This document shows positions 51,798 through 60,358 of a stretch of 64,000 nucleotides of DNA, piece after piece. The stretch's first letter is position 1. Each line of letters starts with the position of its first letter. The notes under the pieces were generated by a model that made no database searches, had not been told where the DNA came from, and worked only from the letters and a program-made list of their open reading frames with translations. The stretch spans positions 434,001-498,000 of the forward strand of contig CAVQVG010000006.1 of the NCBI GenBank assembly GCA_963717125.1. The letters are read 5' to 3'. A program made the position numbers and the translations under genes. The stretch is from RYN-230 sp963717125. GTDB taxonomy: Bacteria; Actinomycetota; Actinomycetes; Streptosporangiales; Streptosporangiaceae.

Positions 51798-52966
51798 GGC
51801 GGATGAGGCGGATGAGACGCAGCCCGCGGCTGACCCTGCGCGCGCAGCTCACCTTGCTGTACGCCGGGTTCTTCGTGGCGGCTGGGGTCGCCGTGCTGGC
51901 CGTCCCGATCTTCACCATCCGGACCTCGCTCCCGGCCGGTGCGTCCGGGCATGACTTCGCGCTGATGAACGCCAGTGCCCGCGCACAGGAGTTCCGCGCC
52001 GGGATCACGCTGCTGGCCCTGGCCGCCGCGTCGCTCGTGGTCGGCTGGCTGATCGCCGGCCGGTTCCTGCGGCCGCTGCGCACCATCACCGCGACCGCGC
52101 GGGACATCTCCGCCAGCAACCTGAACCGCCGGCTGCTCCCCGGGGCCAGGGACGACGAGTTCGCCGAGCTCGGGGACACGCTCAATGGCCTGTTCGGACG
52201 GCTGGAGGCGTCGTTCGACTCGCAGCGGCGGTTCGTCGCCAACGCCTCCCACGAGCTGCGCACCCCGCTCAGCGCCGGCCGGGCGCTGCTCCAGGTCGCG
52301 CTGGCTGACCCGGGCGCCACCGTGCCCTCGCTGAAGGAGACCTGCCAGGAAGTGCTGGCGCTGGGCGATCAGCAGGAGGATCTGATCAAGGCGCTGCTCA
52401 CCCTGGCCACCAGCCAGCGCGGGCTGGCCCGGGCGGAGCCGCTGGAGCTGGCCGACATCGCCGGGAAGGTGCTCGTGGCCCGCGAGGACGAAGCCGCCTG
52501 CCGCCACATCCAGGTCACCGCGGCGCTCACGCCGGCCGCCACCAGAGGCGACCCGAACCTGGCTGAAAGCCTCATCGCGAACCTGGTCGACAACGCCATC
52601 CGGCACAACCACCCGGGCGGCCAGGTAACGGTGTTGACCGGGCGGGGTGACGCGGGCGCCGTGCTCTCCGTGGCCAACACCGGACCCGTGATCCCGCCGG
52701 TCGCGGTGGACGGCCTTTTCGAGCCGTTCCGCCAGTTCGGCCGGGAACGAGTCCGCTACGGCGAGGGATACGGACTCGGTCTGGCCATCGTCCGGGCCAT
52801 CGCCACCGCCCACAACGCCACCCTGACCGCCCAGTCCAACCCCCAAGGCGGCCTAACCATCCACGTAACTTTCCCGGCGGCCCAGCCACCCGGTACCGGT
52901 GTTGCCCGGGGGGTCCGGGCGGGGGGTCCGGGGGGTCGCCCCCCGGATAAATACTGCGAGCCATAG
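51785..52966 (+). CDS. Sensor histidine kinase (HAMP type)
   Basis: A 393-residue membrane kinase: helix 1 (LTLLYAGFFVAAGVAVLAV), a short extracellular loop of about 45 residues, helix 2 (ITLLALAAASLVVGWLIAG), HAMP, HisKA with the phospho-His in FVANASHELRTPLS, and HATPase with LIANLVDNAIRHN and GYGLGLAIVRAIA. The last 25 or so residues (after TFPAAQPP) are encoded by a G/C-rich repeat, so the natural C-terminus may have been extended. The short sensor loop resembles intramembrane-sensing kinases. Confidence 0.93.
   Translation: MRRLRRMRRMRRSPRLTLRAQLTLLYAGFFVAAGVAVLAVPIFTIRTSLPAGASGHDFALMNASARAQEFRAGITLLALAAASLVVGWLIAGRFLRPLRTITATARDISASNLNRRLLPGARDDEFAELGDTLNGLFGRLEASFDSQRRFVANASHELRTPLSAGRALLQVALADPGATVPSLKETCQEVLALGDQQEDLIKALLTLATSQRGLARAEPLELADIAGKVLVAREDEAACRHIQVTAALTPAATRGDPNLAESLIANLVDNAIRHNHPGGQVTVLTGRGDAGAVLSVANTGPVIPPVAVDGLFEPFRQFGRERVRYGEGYGLGLAIVRAIATAHNATLTAQSNPQGGLTIHVTFPAAQPPGTGVARGVRAGGPGGRPPDKYCEP
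52919..52950 (-). repeat. REP-like palindromic repeat, copy 2
   Basis: Minus-strand TTATCCGGGGGGCGACCCCCC then GGACCCCCCGC matches copy 1 at 35531. It folds as TCCGGGGGG-TCG-CCCCCCGGA and lies inside the 3' end of the kinase gene. Confidence 0.6.
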
Positions 52967-52970
52967 GCGA

Positions 52971-53139
52971 GGGCGTCCGAAGGACCCCGAGCATAGGGCG
53001 ACGCCGGGTGGCTACGGGGGCAAACCACCCGGCGTCGCATTCATCGGCGTTCCGACGGGGGCCCGGAACGCCGGCAGGTGCTCCGACGGGGGACCAGAGC
53101 ACCGCTATGCATGTTACACCGAAACCCCCCCTTGTGCAT
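52971..53139. other. Array of hairpins with shared ACGGGGG loops
   Basis: Fills most of the 225-base gap between convergent genes. Stems: GTCC-GAA-GGAC (52975-52985); a perfect 14-bp stem at 52998-53011/53025-53038; a perfect 10-bp stem at 53045-53054/53064-53073; a perfect 7-bp stem at 53077-53083/53097-53103. The last three loops all contain ACGGGGG. A C7 run follows at 53125-53131 inside a weak ATGCA/TGCAT stem. Function unknown: multiple terminator, structured RNA or dispersed repeat cluster. Confidence 0.7.
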
Positions 53140-53191
53140 CAAGACCGGATTAGAAGCAGATCTGGTCAGGCTGCACAGTCGGACGGCGTCG

Positions 53192-53617
53192 TCAGTCCTT
53201 TCCGGGCTGATTTTCCGGCGCTGTTTCCCCGATAAACCCCTGCGACGGCTGCGCCCCCGGCCCGGCGCTGCCCTGCGCCGGGCTGCCCGCTGGCCGGCCG
53301 GCCGCGGCCGGCAGATTGTGCCGGGCGGGCAGCGGCGGCTGGTACTCCCGAAAGCCCCGGGTGCTGGCCAGTTCCCGGCCGCCGTTAGCGATCACGACAG
53401 CGAAATACGGGATGGCGATAGCGCCGACCGCCGGAATCGCGGCGAACCAGCCCGCGCCCGCAACGAACAGGCCGAGCGTGAGGGCAAAACAGGCGATCCG
53501 GATACCCATCATGATCAGGTAGCGGCGCTGCCGGGCGGCAATGTCCGCGGACAGCGACGGCTGCGCCTCGGTGACCAGCGGCACCTCGGGGTGGCGGCTC
53601 CGGGAGACGGACTTCAC
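53192..53617 (-). CDS. DUF3099-family membrane protein
   Basis: A 141-residue protein with two close hydrophobic helices (YLIMMGIRIACFALTLGLFV and WFAAIPAVGAIAIPYFAVVI) after a head with VPLVTEAQPSLSADIAARQRRY, the pattern of DUF3099 in actinobacteria. The tail is Pro/Gly/Ala-rich. Function unknown. The GTG at 53617 follows TACGTT (minus strand, 53629-53624) by six bases, so it is probably leaderless; the GGAGG is too close to be used. Confidence 0.8.
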   Translation of the reverse strand: MKSVSRSRHPEVPLVTEAQPSLSADIAARQRRYLIMMGIRIACFALTLGLFVAGAGWFAAIPAVGAIAIPYFAVVIANGGRELASTRGFREYQPPLPARHNLPAAAGRPAGSPAQGSAGPGAQPSQGFIGETAPENQPGKD

Positions 53618-53660
53618 ACCTCCAACGTATGCCGCCGGCCGCCCGCCCGCCAGTGGCGGG

Positions 53661-54701
53661 TCACCCGGGCGCGGCCAGGCCCGCCAGGCCGTCCACGGAC
53701 GCCGCCCCGGCCAGCGCCATGACGTGCGCCAGATCGTCGGTGAAGCCGTCCAGCAGGGCCCGCACACCGTCCGCGCCGCCGCAGGCCAGGGCCCACAGCA
53801 CCGGCCGGCCGAGGAACACCAGCCGGGCGCCCAGGGCCAGCGCGGCCAGCGCGTCCTCGGCCCGGCGGATGCCGCCGTCCACGAACACCGGCTCGGCGGG
53901 CAGGCGGCCGGCCACGGCGGGCAGCGCCGTCGCGGTCGGCACCGCCTGGTCCAGCTGCCGGCCGCCGTGGTTGGACACGATCACCCCGGCCGCCCCGGCG
54001 GCCACGCAGGCCGCCGCGTCGTCGGCCCGGAGCACTCCTTTAACCACGACCGGCAGCCCGCCGCTGAGCTCGCTGAGCCAGCCGATGTGTGCCGGGGTGA
54101 CCGAGGCGGCCAGTTCGGTGCCGGCCAGGTCGGCCAGCGGGCCGATGTTCACCAGGAAGTCGGCGTCGGAGATGGGCGCGTCCGCGATCCGGGCCTTCCG
54201 GCCGACCAGCGGGGTGTCGCCGGTCAGCACCAGGGCCTGCGCCCCGGCCGCCACCGCCCGCCGCACCAGGCCGGTGGTGATGTCCAGGTCGTGCATCAGG
54301 TACACCTGGAACCACCAGCTGCCGCCCAGCCCGGTCACCGCCGCGCCGACCTCCTCGATCCGGCGGGTGCTCCGGGTGGACAGCACGAACAGCGCGCCGG
54401 CCCGGGCCGCGGCCGCGGCCGCCGCCAGCTCCCCGTCCGGGTGGGCCAGCCGGTGGAACGCGGTGGGCGCGACCGCCAGCGGGGTGCGCACCCGCAGCTC
54501 CAGCGGGCCGCCCAGCACTACGCTGGTGTCCACGGCCGAGACGTCGCGGAGCACCCGGGGCAGGAACTGGATGCGCCGCCAGGCCTGCTGGTTGGCCCGC
54601 AGCGTCGCCTCGCGCCCGGCCCCGCCCGCGTAGAAGTCGTAGACCTCCGGGCTGAGCCGGTTCCTGGCGCGCCGCTCGAGCTCGCGGACATCGGGAATCA
54701 C
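53661..54701 (-). CDS. FMN-dependent alpha-hydroxy acid oxidase/dehydrogenase
   Basis: A 346-residue TIM-barrel flavoenzyme. It begins VIPDVRELERRARNRLSPEVYDFYAGGAG, has PLAVAPTAFHRLAHPDGE, a catalytic region VVVKGVLRADDA and the signature VSNHGGRQLDQA with the active-site His. It oxidises a 2-hydroxy acid such as lactate or glycolate to the keto acid. In an organism with RuBisCO, glycolate from oxygenation is an attractive but unproven substrate. The GTG at 54701 is chosen from the domain start. Divergent from dodecin. Confidence 0.9.
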   Translation of the reverse strand: MIPDVRELERRARNRLSPEVYDFYAGGAGREATLRANQQAWRRIQFLPRVLRDVSAVDTSVVLGGPLELRVRTPLAVAPTAFHRLAHPDGELAAAAAAARAGALFVLSTRSTRRIEEVGAAVTGLGGSWWFQVYLMHDLDITTGLVRRAVAAGAQALVLTGDTPLVGRKARIADAPISDADFLVNIGPLADLAGTELAASVTPAHIGWLSELSGGLPVVVKGVLRADDAAACVAAGAAGVIVSNHGGRQLDQAVPTATALPAVAGRLPAEPVFVDGGIRRAEDALAALALGARLVFLGRPVLWALACGGADGVRALLDGFTDDLAHVMALAGAASVDGLAGLAAPG

Positions 54702-54766
54702 ACTGAGATACCTTGCCGGAACGCCAGGTCCGGTGCCAGTGGCCGGGCCCGAGAATGGAGGCACAC

Positions 54767-54979
54767 ATGACCGAACGCACGTACCGGGTGACCGAGATCG
54801 TCGGCACCTCGCCGGACGGGATCGAGCCAGCCATCCGCAACGCGATCCGCCGGGCCTCGCAGACCCTGCGCCACCTGGACTGGTTCGAGGTCACCGAGGT
54901 CCGCGGGCAGATCCAGGACAGCGAGGTGGCCCACTTCCAGGTCGACCTGAAAGTGGGCTTCCGCCTGGAGGACGACTAG
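54767..54979 (+). CDS. Dodecin family flavin-binding protein
   Basis: A 70-residue dodecin: MTERTYRVTEIVGTSPDGIE, a helix, then TLRHLDWFEVTEVRGQI with the flavin-stacking Trp and the Gln, ending DLKVGFRLED. Dodecins form 12-mers that store and protect flavins. The ATG at 54767 has TGGAGG five bases upstream. It is divergent from the FMN oxidase gene and convergent, two bases apart, with tldE. Confidence 0.94.
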   Translation: MTERTYRVTEIVGTSPDGIEPAIRNAIRRASQTLRHLDWFEVTEVRGQIQDSEVAHFQVDLKVGFRLEDD

Positions 54980-54981
54980 CG

Positions 54982-56409
54982 TCAGCTGGCCTGGCTCACC
55001 GAGGACATGTTGAAGCCCTCGACGCGCACCGGGGGCATCGCGCACCGGGTGAAGTAGTCGCCCCACTCGCGGGGCAGCGCCGGCCCGGTGACGCCGACCT
55101 CGGTGAGCCTGCTCAGCATGCCGACCGGGCTCTCGTTGAACCGGAAGTTGTTCACCGCGCCGGTCACCTCGCCGTCCTCCACCAGGTAGATGCCGTCCCG
55201 GGTCAGCCCGGTGAGCAGCAGCGTCTGCGGGTCCACCTCGCGGATGTACCACAGGGAGGTGAGCAGCAGGCCGCGGCCGGTCTCGGCCACCATCTCGTCC
55301 AGCGTCGCCGAGCTGCCCGGCGGCCCGTCCAGCACCAGGTTGTCGATGGCCGGGGTGACCGGCAGCCCGGACAGCTGCGCGGTGTGCCGGGTCTGGATCA
55401 GCGCGCCCAGCTCGCCCCGGTCGATCCAGCTGGTCGGCCCCAGGGCCAGCCCGTTGTCGAACACCGAGGAGTCGCGGCCGGAGGCGTGCGCGATCACGAA
55501 CGGCGCACAGGCCAGCCCGGGCCGGGCCGGGTCGCTGCGCAGCGTCAGCGGGAGGTCGGCCAGCCGCTCACCGACCCGGGTGCCGCCGCCCGGCTTGCTG
55601 AACACGCTCCGCCCGTCCAGCGCGTCCTTGGCCCCGGCCGACCAGTACAGGTAGACGAGCAGGTCGGCCACGGCGCTCGGTGGCAGCAGCGTCTCGTACC
55701 GGCAGGCCGGCAGCTCGACGGTCCGCTTGGCCCAGTCCAGCCGCTGGGCCAGCAAAGCGTCCATCGCGGCCACGTCAACGTCGGTGAAGTCCCGGGTGCC
55801 CTGCCCGGCCCAGGCGGACCGGGCCAGGTCGGCTGACTTGGCGTTCATGTCCACGTGGCCGGTGGGCTGGTCGTGGCGCAGCCGCAGGCCGGTCGAGGCG
55901 CCCAGGAAGGTGCTGGTCACGGTGTGCTCAGCGAACCCGTACAGCTTCCGCCCGGACGACTGCGCGGCCGCGAACGCGCCGCCCAGCTCGTCGGCGAACC
56001 GCCCGAACACCCCGATCTGGGTACCGGTCACCGGATCGTCCCACCCCGGCCCGTCCGCGCCTTCCATCCTGAACGCCCCCGCCTGGCCCGCGCCGAGCAG
56101 CGCTGCGGCGTCCTCGGCGGGTGACCCCTCGCTGGCCGCCTGCTCGGCCGCCCGGACCACGTCCTGGACCTGGTCGTCCCGCACCCCGGCCCGGGACACC
56201 ACGCCAGCCGAGGCGCCCGCGGCGCCGCGGCTGATCGCGATCACGGTCAGCTGCCGGGACCGGGCGACGCCGTTCGTGGTCAGCGTGTTGCCCGCCCAGC
56301 GCAGGTTGGCCGTGGCCGACTCGTCGGCGAGGACTACGCAGTCGTCGCAGCGGGCCGCGGCCAGCGCCCGCTCGACGGTCTCCTGCGGCCCGCCCGTGCC
56401 CGCCGTCAT
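54982..56409 (-). CDS. TldE/PmbA-family protein (metallopeptidase partner)
   Basis: A 475-residue protein of the TldD/PmbA (U62) family without the zinc motif, so it is the TldE-type partner. Blocks include NLRWAGNTLTTNGVARS, GLALGPTSWIDRGELGALI and LLTGLTRDGIYLVEDGEVTG. TldD-TldE heterodimers degrade unfolded peptides and mature some RiPPs. The start overlaps the tldD stop by four bases, so both are made together. Confidence 0.92.
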   Translation of the reverse strand: MTAGTGGPQETVERALAAARCDDCVVLADESATANLRWAGNTLTTNGVARSRQLTVIAISRGAAGASAGVVSRAGVRDDQVQDVVRAAEQAASEGSPAEDAAALLGAGQAGAFRMEGADGPGWDDPVTGTQIGVFGRFADELGGAFAAAQSSGRKLYGFAEHTVTSTFLGASTGLRLRHDQPTGHVDMNAKSADLARSAWAGQGTRDFTDVDVAAMDALLAQRLDWAKRTVELPACRYETLLPPSAVADLLVYLYWSAGAKDALDGRSVFSKPGGGTRVGERLADLPLTLRSDPARPGLACAPFVIAHASGRDSSVFDNGLALGPTSWIDRGELGALIQTRHTAQLSGLPVTPAIDNLVLDGPPGSSATLDEMVAETGRGLLLTSLWYIREVDPQTLLLTGLTRDGIYLVEDGEVTGAVNNFRFNESPVGMLSRLTEVGVTGPALPREWGDYFTRCAMPPVRVEGFNMSSVSQAS

Positions 56410-57923
56410 GCACCCTCCTCGATGGTGTTCAGCACCCGCACCCCGCGCATCAGCACGGCGGGGCAGCCGTGGCTGACTGGGGCGACCTGCCCCGGCTGGC
56501 CCTTGCCGCAGTTGAACGCGCCGCCCAGCAGATAGGTCTGCGGGCCGCCGACCGCCTCCATCGAGTTCCAGAAGTCGGTCGTGGTGGCCTGGTAGGCCAC
56601 GTCGCGGAGCTGGCCGTCCAGCCGGCCGTTCCTGATCTTGTAGAAGCGCTGCCCGGTGAACTGGAAGTTATACCGCTGCATGTCGATCGACCAGCTCTTG
56701 TCGCCCTCGATGTAGATCCCGTCGGTCACCCCGGCGATCAGCTCATCGGTGCCCGGGCCGCCCTCGGCGGGCTGCAGCGAGACGTTGGCCATCCGCTGGA
56801 TGGGCATGTGCCCGGGGGAGTCGGCGAACGCGCAGCCGTTGGACCGGGCCGCCCCGGTGAGCCGGGCGATCCGCCGGTCCAGCTGGTAGCCGGCCAGCAC
56901 GCCGCCGGAGATGAGGTCCCAGGACTGGGCGGCGACCCCCTCGTCGTCGTAGCCGACGGTGGACAGCCCATGCGGCACGGTCCGGTCCCCGGTGACGTGC
57001 ATCACCGGCGACCCGTACTGCAGGTGGTGCAGCTTGTCCAGGGTGGCGAACGAGGTGCCCGCGTAGGCCGCCTCGTAGCCGAGCACCCGGTCCAGCTCGG
57101 TGGCGTGGCCGATCGACTCGTGGATGACCAGCCACAGGTTGGACGGGGCGATGACCAGGTCGTACCGGCCGGCCTGGACGGCCGGGGCGGCCATCTTGGC
57201 CGCCAGCAGCTCAGGCAGCTGAGCCAGCTCGGCGTCGAAGTCCCAGCCGGTGCCGGTCAGGTACTCGTAGCCCCAGCAGGCCGGCGGGGCCAGCGTCCGC
57301 ATGGTCTCGAACCGGCCGTCCGGCTGCACCGAGACCGCGGTCAGCACCGGCTGCAGCCGGACCCGCTGCTGGGTGGCGGTGGTGACCCCGTCGGCGTAGA
57401 ACTTGCACTCGCGCACCTGCATCAGCGCGGCGTCCACGTGGTCGATGCCGGGGCTGCCCGCCAGCCGGGCGCTCCACTCGCCGAGCAGCGCCAGCTTGTC
57501 CGCCACCGGGACGTCCAGCGGGTCCACGTCGTACGCGGACACCCAGGTCACGTCGCCATAGCCGGGCTCGTCAGCCAGCTCGATGCGTTCCGTGTTCATC
57601 GCCGCGGCCACCCGGGCCACGTCCGCCGCTTCCTCCGCGGCGCGCACCGCGGCGTCGGTGCTCAGGTCCACCATGGCCGCGAAGCCCCAGGTGCCGTCCA
57701 GCACCACGCGCACGGCCAGGCCTAGCTCGTCCGCGTCGAGCAGGGTTTCCAGGTGCCCGTCGGACAGCCCGATGTGCTGGCCCCGGATGCGTTCCGCCCG
57801 GAAGTCGGCGTGCTCCGCGCCGAGCTCGGCCGCCCGCTGCAGCGCCGCCGCGGCCAGCTCGCGCAGCGGGTAGCCGGTGAACTCCGGATCGATGGGGTGA
57901 GAGTGCTGAGTACTGTGCTCCAC
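56406..57923 (-). CDS. tldD: TldD-family metallopeptidase
   Basis: A 505-residue TldD. The zinc site HExxxH is in LWLVIHESIGHATELDRVLG, and GNVSLQPAEGG-like and DGIYIEGDKSWSIDMQRYNFQF blocks follow. It should form the catalytic subunit with the downstream TldE. The GTG at 57923 is chosen because a TAGGTT -10 box lies seven bases upstream; the frame is open to a TTG at 57932 that would precede the transcript. No RiPP precursor was found nearby. Confidence 0.93.
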   Translation of the reverse strand: MEHSTQHSHPIDPEFTGYPLRELAAAALQRAAELGAEHADFRAERIRGQHIGLSDGHLETLLDADELGLAVRVVLDGTWGFAAMVDLSTDAAVRAAEEAADVARVAAAMNTERIELADEPGYGDVTWVSAYDVDPLDVPVADKLALLGEWSARLAGSPGIDHVDAALMQVRECKFYADGVTTATQQRVRLQPVLTAVSVQPDGRFETMRTLAPPACWGYEYLTGTGWDFDAELAQLPELLAAKMAAPAVQAGRYDLVIAPSNLWLVIHESIGHATELDRVLGYEAAYAGTSFATLDKLHHLQYGSPVMHVTGDRTVPHGLSTVGYDDEGVAAQSWDLISGGVLAGYQLDRRIARLTGAARSNGCAFADSPGHMPIQRMANVSLQPAEGGPGTDELIAGVTDGIYIEGDKSWSIDMQRYNFQFTGQRFYKIRNGRLDGQLRDVAYQATTTDFWNSMEAVGGPQTYLLGGAFNCGKGQPGQVAPVSHGCPAVLMRGVRVLNTIEEGA

Positions 57924-57930
57924 GAGTGGC

Positions 57931-57936
57931 AACCTA
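57931..57936 (-). promoter_or_regulatory. -10 box TAGGTT, leaderless start
   Basis: On the minus strand TAGGTT is followed by seven bases and the tldD GTG at 57923. Confidence 0.45.
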
Positions 57937-58005
57937 TCCCGGCCCTGCCAGGTACGCTCGCGGAGGCTGCCGCATACCGTTAACGATCATGAGGAAGGCG
58001 CGCCG

Positions 58006-58710
58006 ATGAGCCGATCCGTCCTCGTCACCGGCGGCAACCGGGGCATCGGGCTGGCCATCGCCCGGCGCCTGGCGGCCGGCGGCGACCAGGTCACCGTGAC
58101 CTCCCGGTCCGGCGAGAAGATCGAGGGGCTGTCCGTGGTGCCCTGCGACGTCCGGGACGCGGCCGCGGTGGACCAGGCGTTCGCCGCGGTGGAGGCCGAG
58201 CAGGGCCCGGTGGAGGTGCTCGTGGCCAACGCGGGCATCACCGCCGACCAGCTGCTCGCGCTGATGAGCGAGGACGACTTCGCCGCGGTGGTGGACACCA
58301 ACCTGACCGGCGCCTACCGGGTGGCCCGGCGCGCGGTGCGCGGCATGATGCGGCTGCGCCGCGGCCGGATGGTGTTCATCTCCTCGGTGGTGGGCCTGCT
58401 CGGCTCGGCGGGCCAGGCCAACTACGCCGCGTCCAAGGCCGGCCTGGTCGGCCTGGCCCGGTCCCTGGCCCGGGAGCTGGCCTCGCGGAACATCACCGCT
58501 AACGTGGTGGCGCCCGGCTTCGTGGACACCGACATGACGTCGGCGCTGCCCGAGGACCGCAAGGCCGCCATCCTGGCCCAGGTGCCGCTGGGCCGGCTGG
58601 CCGCGGCCGACGAGGTGGCCGCGACCGTCGCGTTCCTGGCCGGCCCGGACGCCGGCTACATCACTGGCGCGGTCATCCCGGTGGATGGCGGCCTGGGTAT
58701 GGGGCACTGA
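58006..58710 (+). CDS. fabG: 3-oxoacyl-ACP reductase, FabG/MabA-like
   Basis: A 234-residue short-chain reductase. The NADPH loop is LVTGGNRGIGLAIAR, the structural motif is VLVANAGI, and the catalytic triad lies in FISSVVGLLGSAGQANYAASKAG. It reduces 3-oxoacyl-ACP in type II fatty acid synthesis. The ATG follows GAGGAAGG. inhA follows six bases on, the same pair as mabA-inhA in mycobacteria. Confidence 0.94.
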   Translation: MSRSVLVTGGNRGIGLAIARRLAAGGDQVTVTSRSGEKIEGLSVVPCDVRDAAAVDQAFAAVEAEQGPVEVLVANAGITADQLLALMSEDDFAAVVDTNLTGAYRVARRAVRGMMRLRRGRMVFISSVVGLLGSAGQANYAASKAGLVGLARSLARELASRNITANVVAPGFVDTDMTSALPEDRKAAILAQVPLGRLAAADEVAATVAFLAGPDAGYITGAVIPVDGGLGMGH

Positions 58711-58716
58711 GGGGAT

Positions 58717-59481
58717 ATGGGAATCCTGGACGGCAAGCGCATCCTGGTCACCGGGGTGCTCACCGACGCTTCGATCGCGTTTCACGTGGCCCGCATCGCC
58801 CAGCAGGAGGGCGCCGCGCTGGTGCTCACCGGCTTCGGGCGGCTCAGCCTGGTGCAGCGGATCGCCAAGCGGCTGCCGGATCCGCCGCCGGTGATCGAGC
58901 TGGACGTGACCGACCCGGGCCAGCTCGGCTCGCTGGCCGACCGGGTCGCCGAGCACCTGGACGGGCTGGACGGCGTGGTGCACGCGATCGGCTTCGCCCC
59001 GCAGACCGCGCTGGGCGGGAACTTCCTGCACACCGAGTGGGCCGACGTGGCCACCGCGGTGCAGGTGTCCACCTACTCGCTCAAGTCGCTCGCGGTGGCC
59101 GCGCTGCCGCTGCTGAAGGGCGGCGGCTCGATCGTCGGCCTGGACTTCGACGCCTCGCGCGCCTGGCCCGCCTACGACTGGATGGGCGTGGCCAAGGCCG
59201 GGCTCGAGTCGTGCGCCCGCTACCTGGCCCGCGACCTGGGGCCGAAGGGCATCCGGGTCAATCTGGTGGCGGCCGGCCCGCTGCGCACGATGGCGGCCAA
59301 GAGCATCCCGGGATTCAGCGCGTTCGAAGAGATGTGGGACGGCCGGGCCCCGCTCGGCTGGGACATCGGCGACCCGGAGCCGGCCGCCCGGGCCTGCGCC
59401 GCGCTGCTGTCCGACTGGTTCCCGGCCACCACCGGCGAGATCGTGCACGTGGACGGCGGTGTGCATGCCGTCGGTGGCTGA
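58717..59481 (+). CDS. inhA: Enoyl-ACP reductase, InhA/FabI type
   Basis: A 254-residue NADH-dependent reductase: MGILDGKRILVTGVLTDASIAF at the start, VVHAIGFAP, and the catalytic Tyr and Lys in YDWMGVAKAGLES. It does the last step of fatty acid elongation and is the family hit by isoniazid and triclosan. The spacing from fabG is six bases. The end overlaps purU by 17 bases, joining it to a one-carbon gene. Confidence 0.94.
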   Translation: MGILDGKRILVTGVLTDASIAFHVARIAQQEGAALVLTGFGRLSLVQRIAKRLPDPPPVIELDVTDPGQLGSLADRVAEHLDGLDGVVHAIGFAPQTALGGNFLHTEWADVATAVQVSTYSLKSLAVAALPLLKGGGSIVGLDFDASRAWPAYDWMGVAKAGLESCARYLARDLGPKGIRVNLVAAGPLRTMAAKSIPGFSAFEEMWDGRAPLGWDIGDPEPAARACAALLSDWFPATTGEIVHVDGGVHAVGG

Positions 59482-60358
59482 CCGGCCGGGCCCGGGCGCC
59501 CGGCAGTTCGTGCTCACCCTGTCCTGCCCGGACCGGCCGGGCATCGTGCACGCGGTGGCCGCCTACCTGCACGGCGCCGGGTGCAACATCCTGGAGAGCC
59601 AGCAGTTCGCCGACGTGATCTCCGACCGCTTCTTCATGCGGGTCCAGGTCGAGACGCTGGGCGCCGCCCCGCCGGACGCGGCGGCGCTGCGCGCCGGGTT
59701 CCTGCCCATCGCCGACGAGTTCGGCATGGACTGGGACGTGCACGACCTCGGCATCCGGCCGCGCGTGCTGATCATGGTGTCGAAGCAGGGGCACTGCCTC
59801 AACGACCTGCTGTACCGCCGGGAAGCCGAGGCGCTGGCCATCGACGTGCCGCTGGTCGTCGGCAACCACCCCGACCTGGCCCGGCTGGCCGCGGGGCACG
59901 GCGTGCCGTTCGAGCACGTGCCGGTGGGCGCCGGGCCGGGGGAGAAGGAGCAGGCCGAGGATCGGCTGCTCGACCTGGTCCGCGCGCACCGCATCGACTT
60001 CGTGGTGCTGGCCAGGTACATGCGGATCCTGTCCCCGGACGTGTGCGCCAAGCTGGCCGGCCGGATCATCAACATCCACCACTCGTTCCTGCCCAGCTTC
60101 CGCGGCGGGCGGCCGTACCAGCAGGCCTGGGAGTACGGGGTCAAGGTGATCGGCGCGACCGCGCACTACGTCACGGCGGAACTGGACGAGGGCCCGATCA
60201 TCGAGCAGGAGGTGGCCCGGGTGGAGCACAACGCCGCACCGGCCCAGCTCGTCGCGCTCGGCCGGGATACCGAGCGGGTGGCGCTGGCCCGGGCGGTGCG
60301 CTGGCACGCCGAGCACCGCATCCTGCTGCACGGCCGCCGGACGGTCATCTTCAAGTAG
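59465..60358 (+). CDS. purU: PurU, formyltetrahydrofolate deformylase
   Basis: A 297-residue enzyme: an N-terminal ACT domain (FVLTLSCPDRPGIVHAVAAYL) and a formyltransferase fold with RYMRILSPDVC, the catalytic NIHHSFLPSF and VTAELDEGPIIEQ. It hydrolyses 10-formyl-THF to THF and formate. The start is uncertain: ATG 59465 is used; GTG at 59459 or 59474 are possible. It overlaps inhA by 17 bases and the convergent helicase by eight. Its product, formate, would feed the formate dehydrogenase implied by fdhD and the sel genes. Confidence 0.92.
   Translation: MPSVADRPGPGARQFVLTLSCPDRPGIVHAVAAYLHGAGCNILESQQFADVISDRFFMRVQVETLGAAPPDAAALRAGFLPIADEFGMDWDVHDLGIRPRVLIMVSKQGHCLNDLLYRREAEALAIDVPLVVGNHPDLARLAAGHGVPFEHVPVGAGPGEKEQAEDRLLDLVRAHRIDFVVLARYMRILSPDVCAKLAGRIINIHHSFLPSFRGGRPYQQAWEYGVKVIGATAHYVTAELDEGPIIEQEVARVEHNAAPAQLVALGRDTERVALARAVRWHAEHRILLHGRRTVIFK

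Noticed and set aside
52971..53139. Hairpin array as an integron or phage attachment site
   Set aside because: No integrase or cassette-like genes are in the window, so this was not claimed; it stays only one option in the finding.
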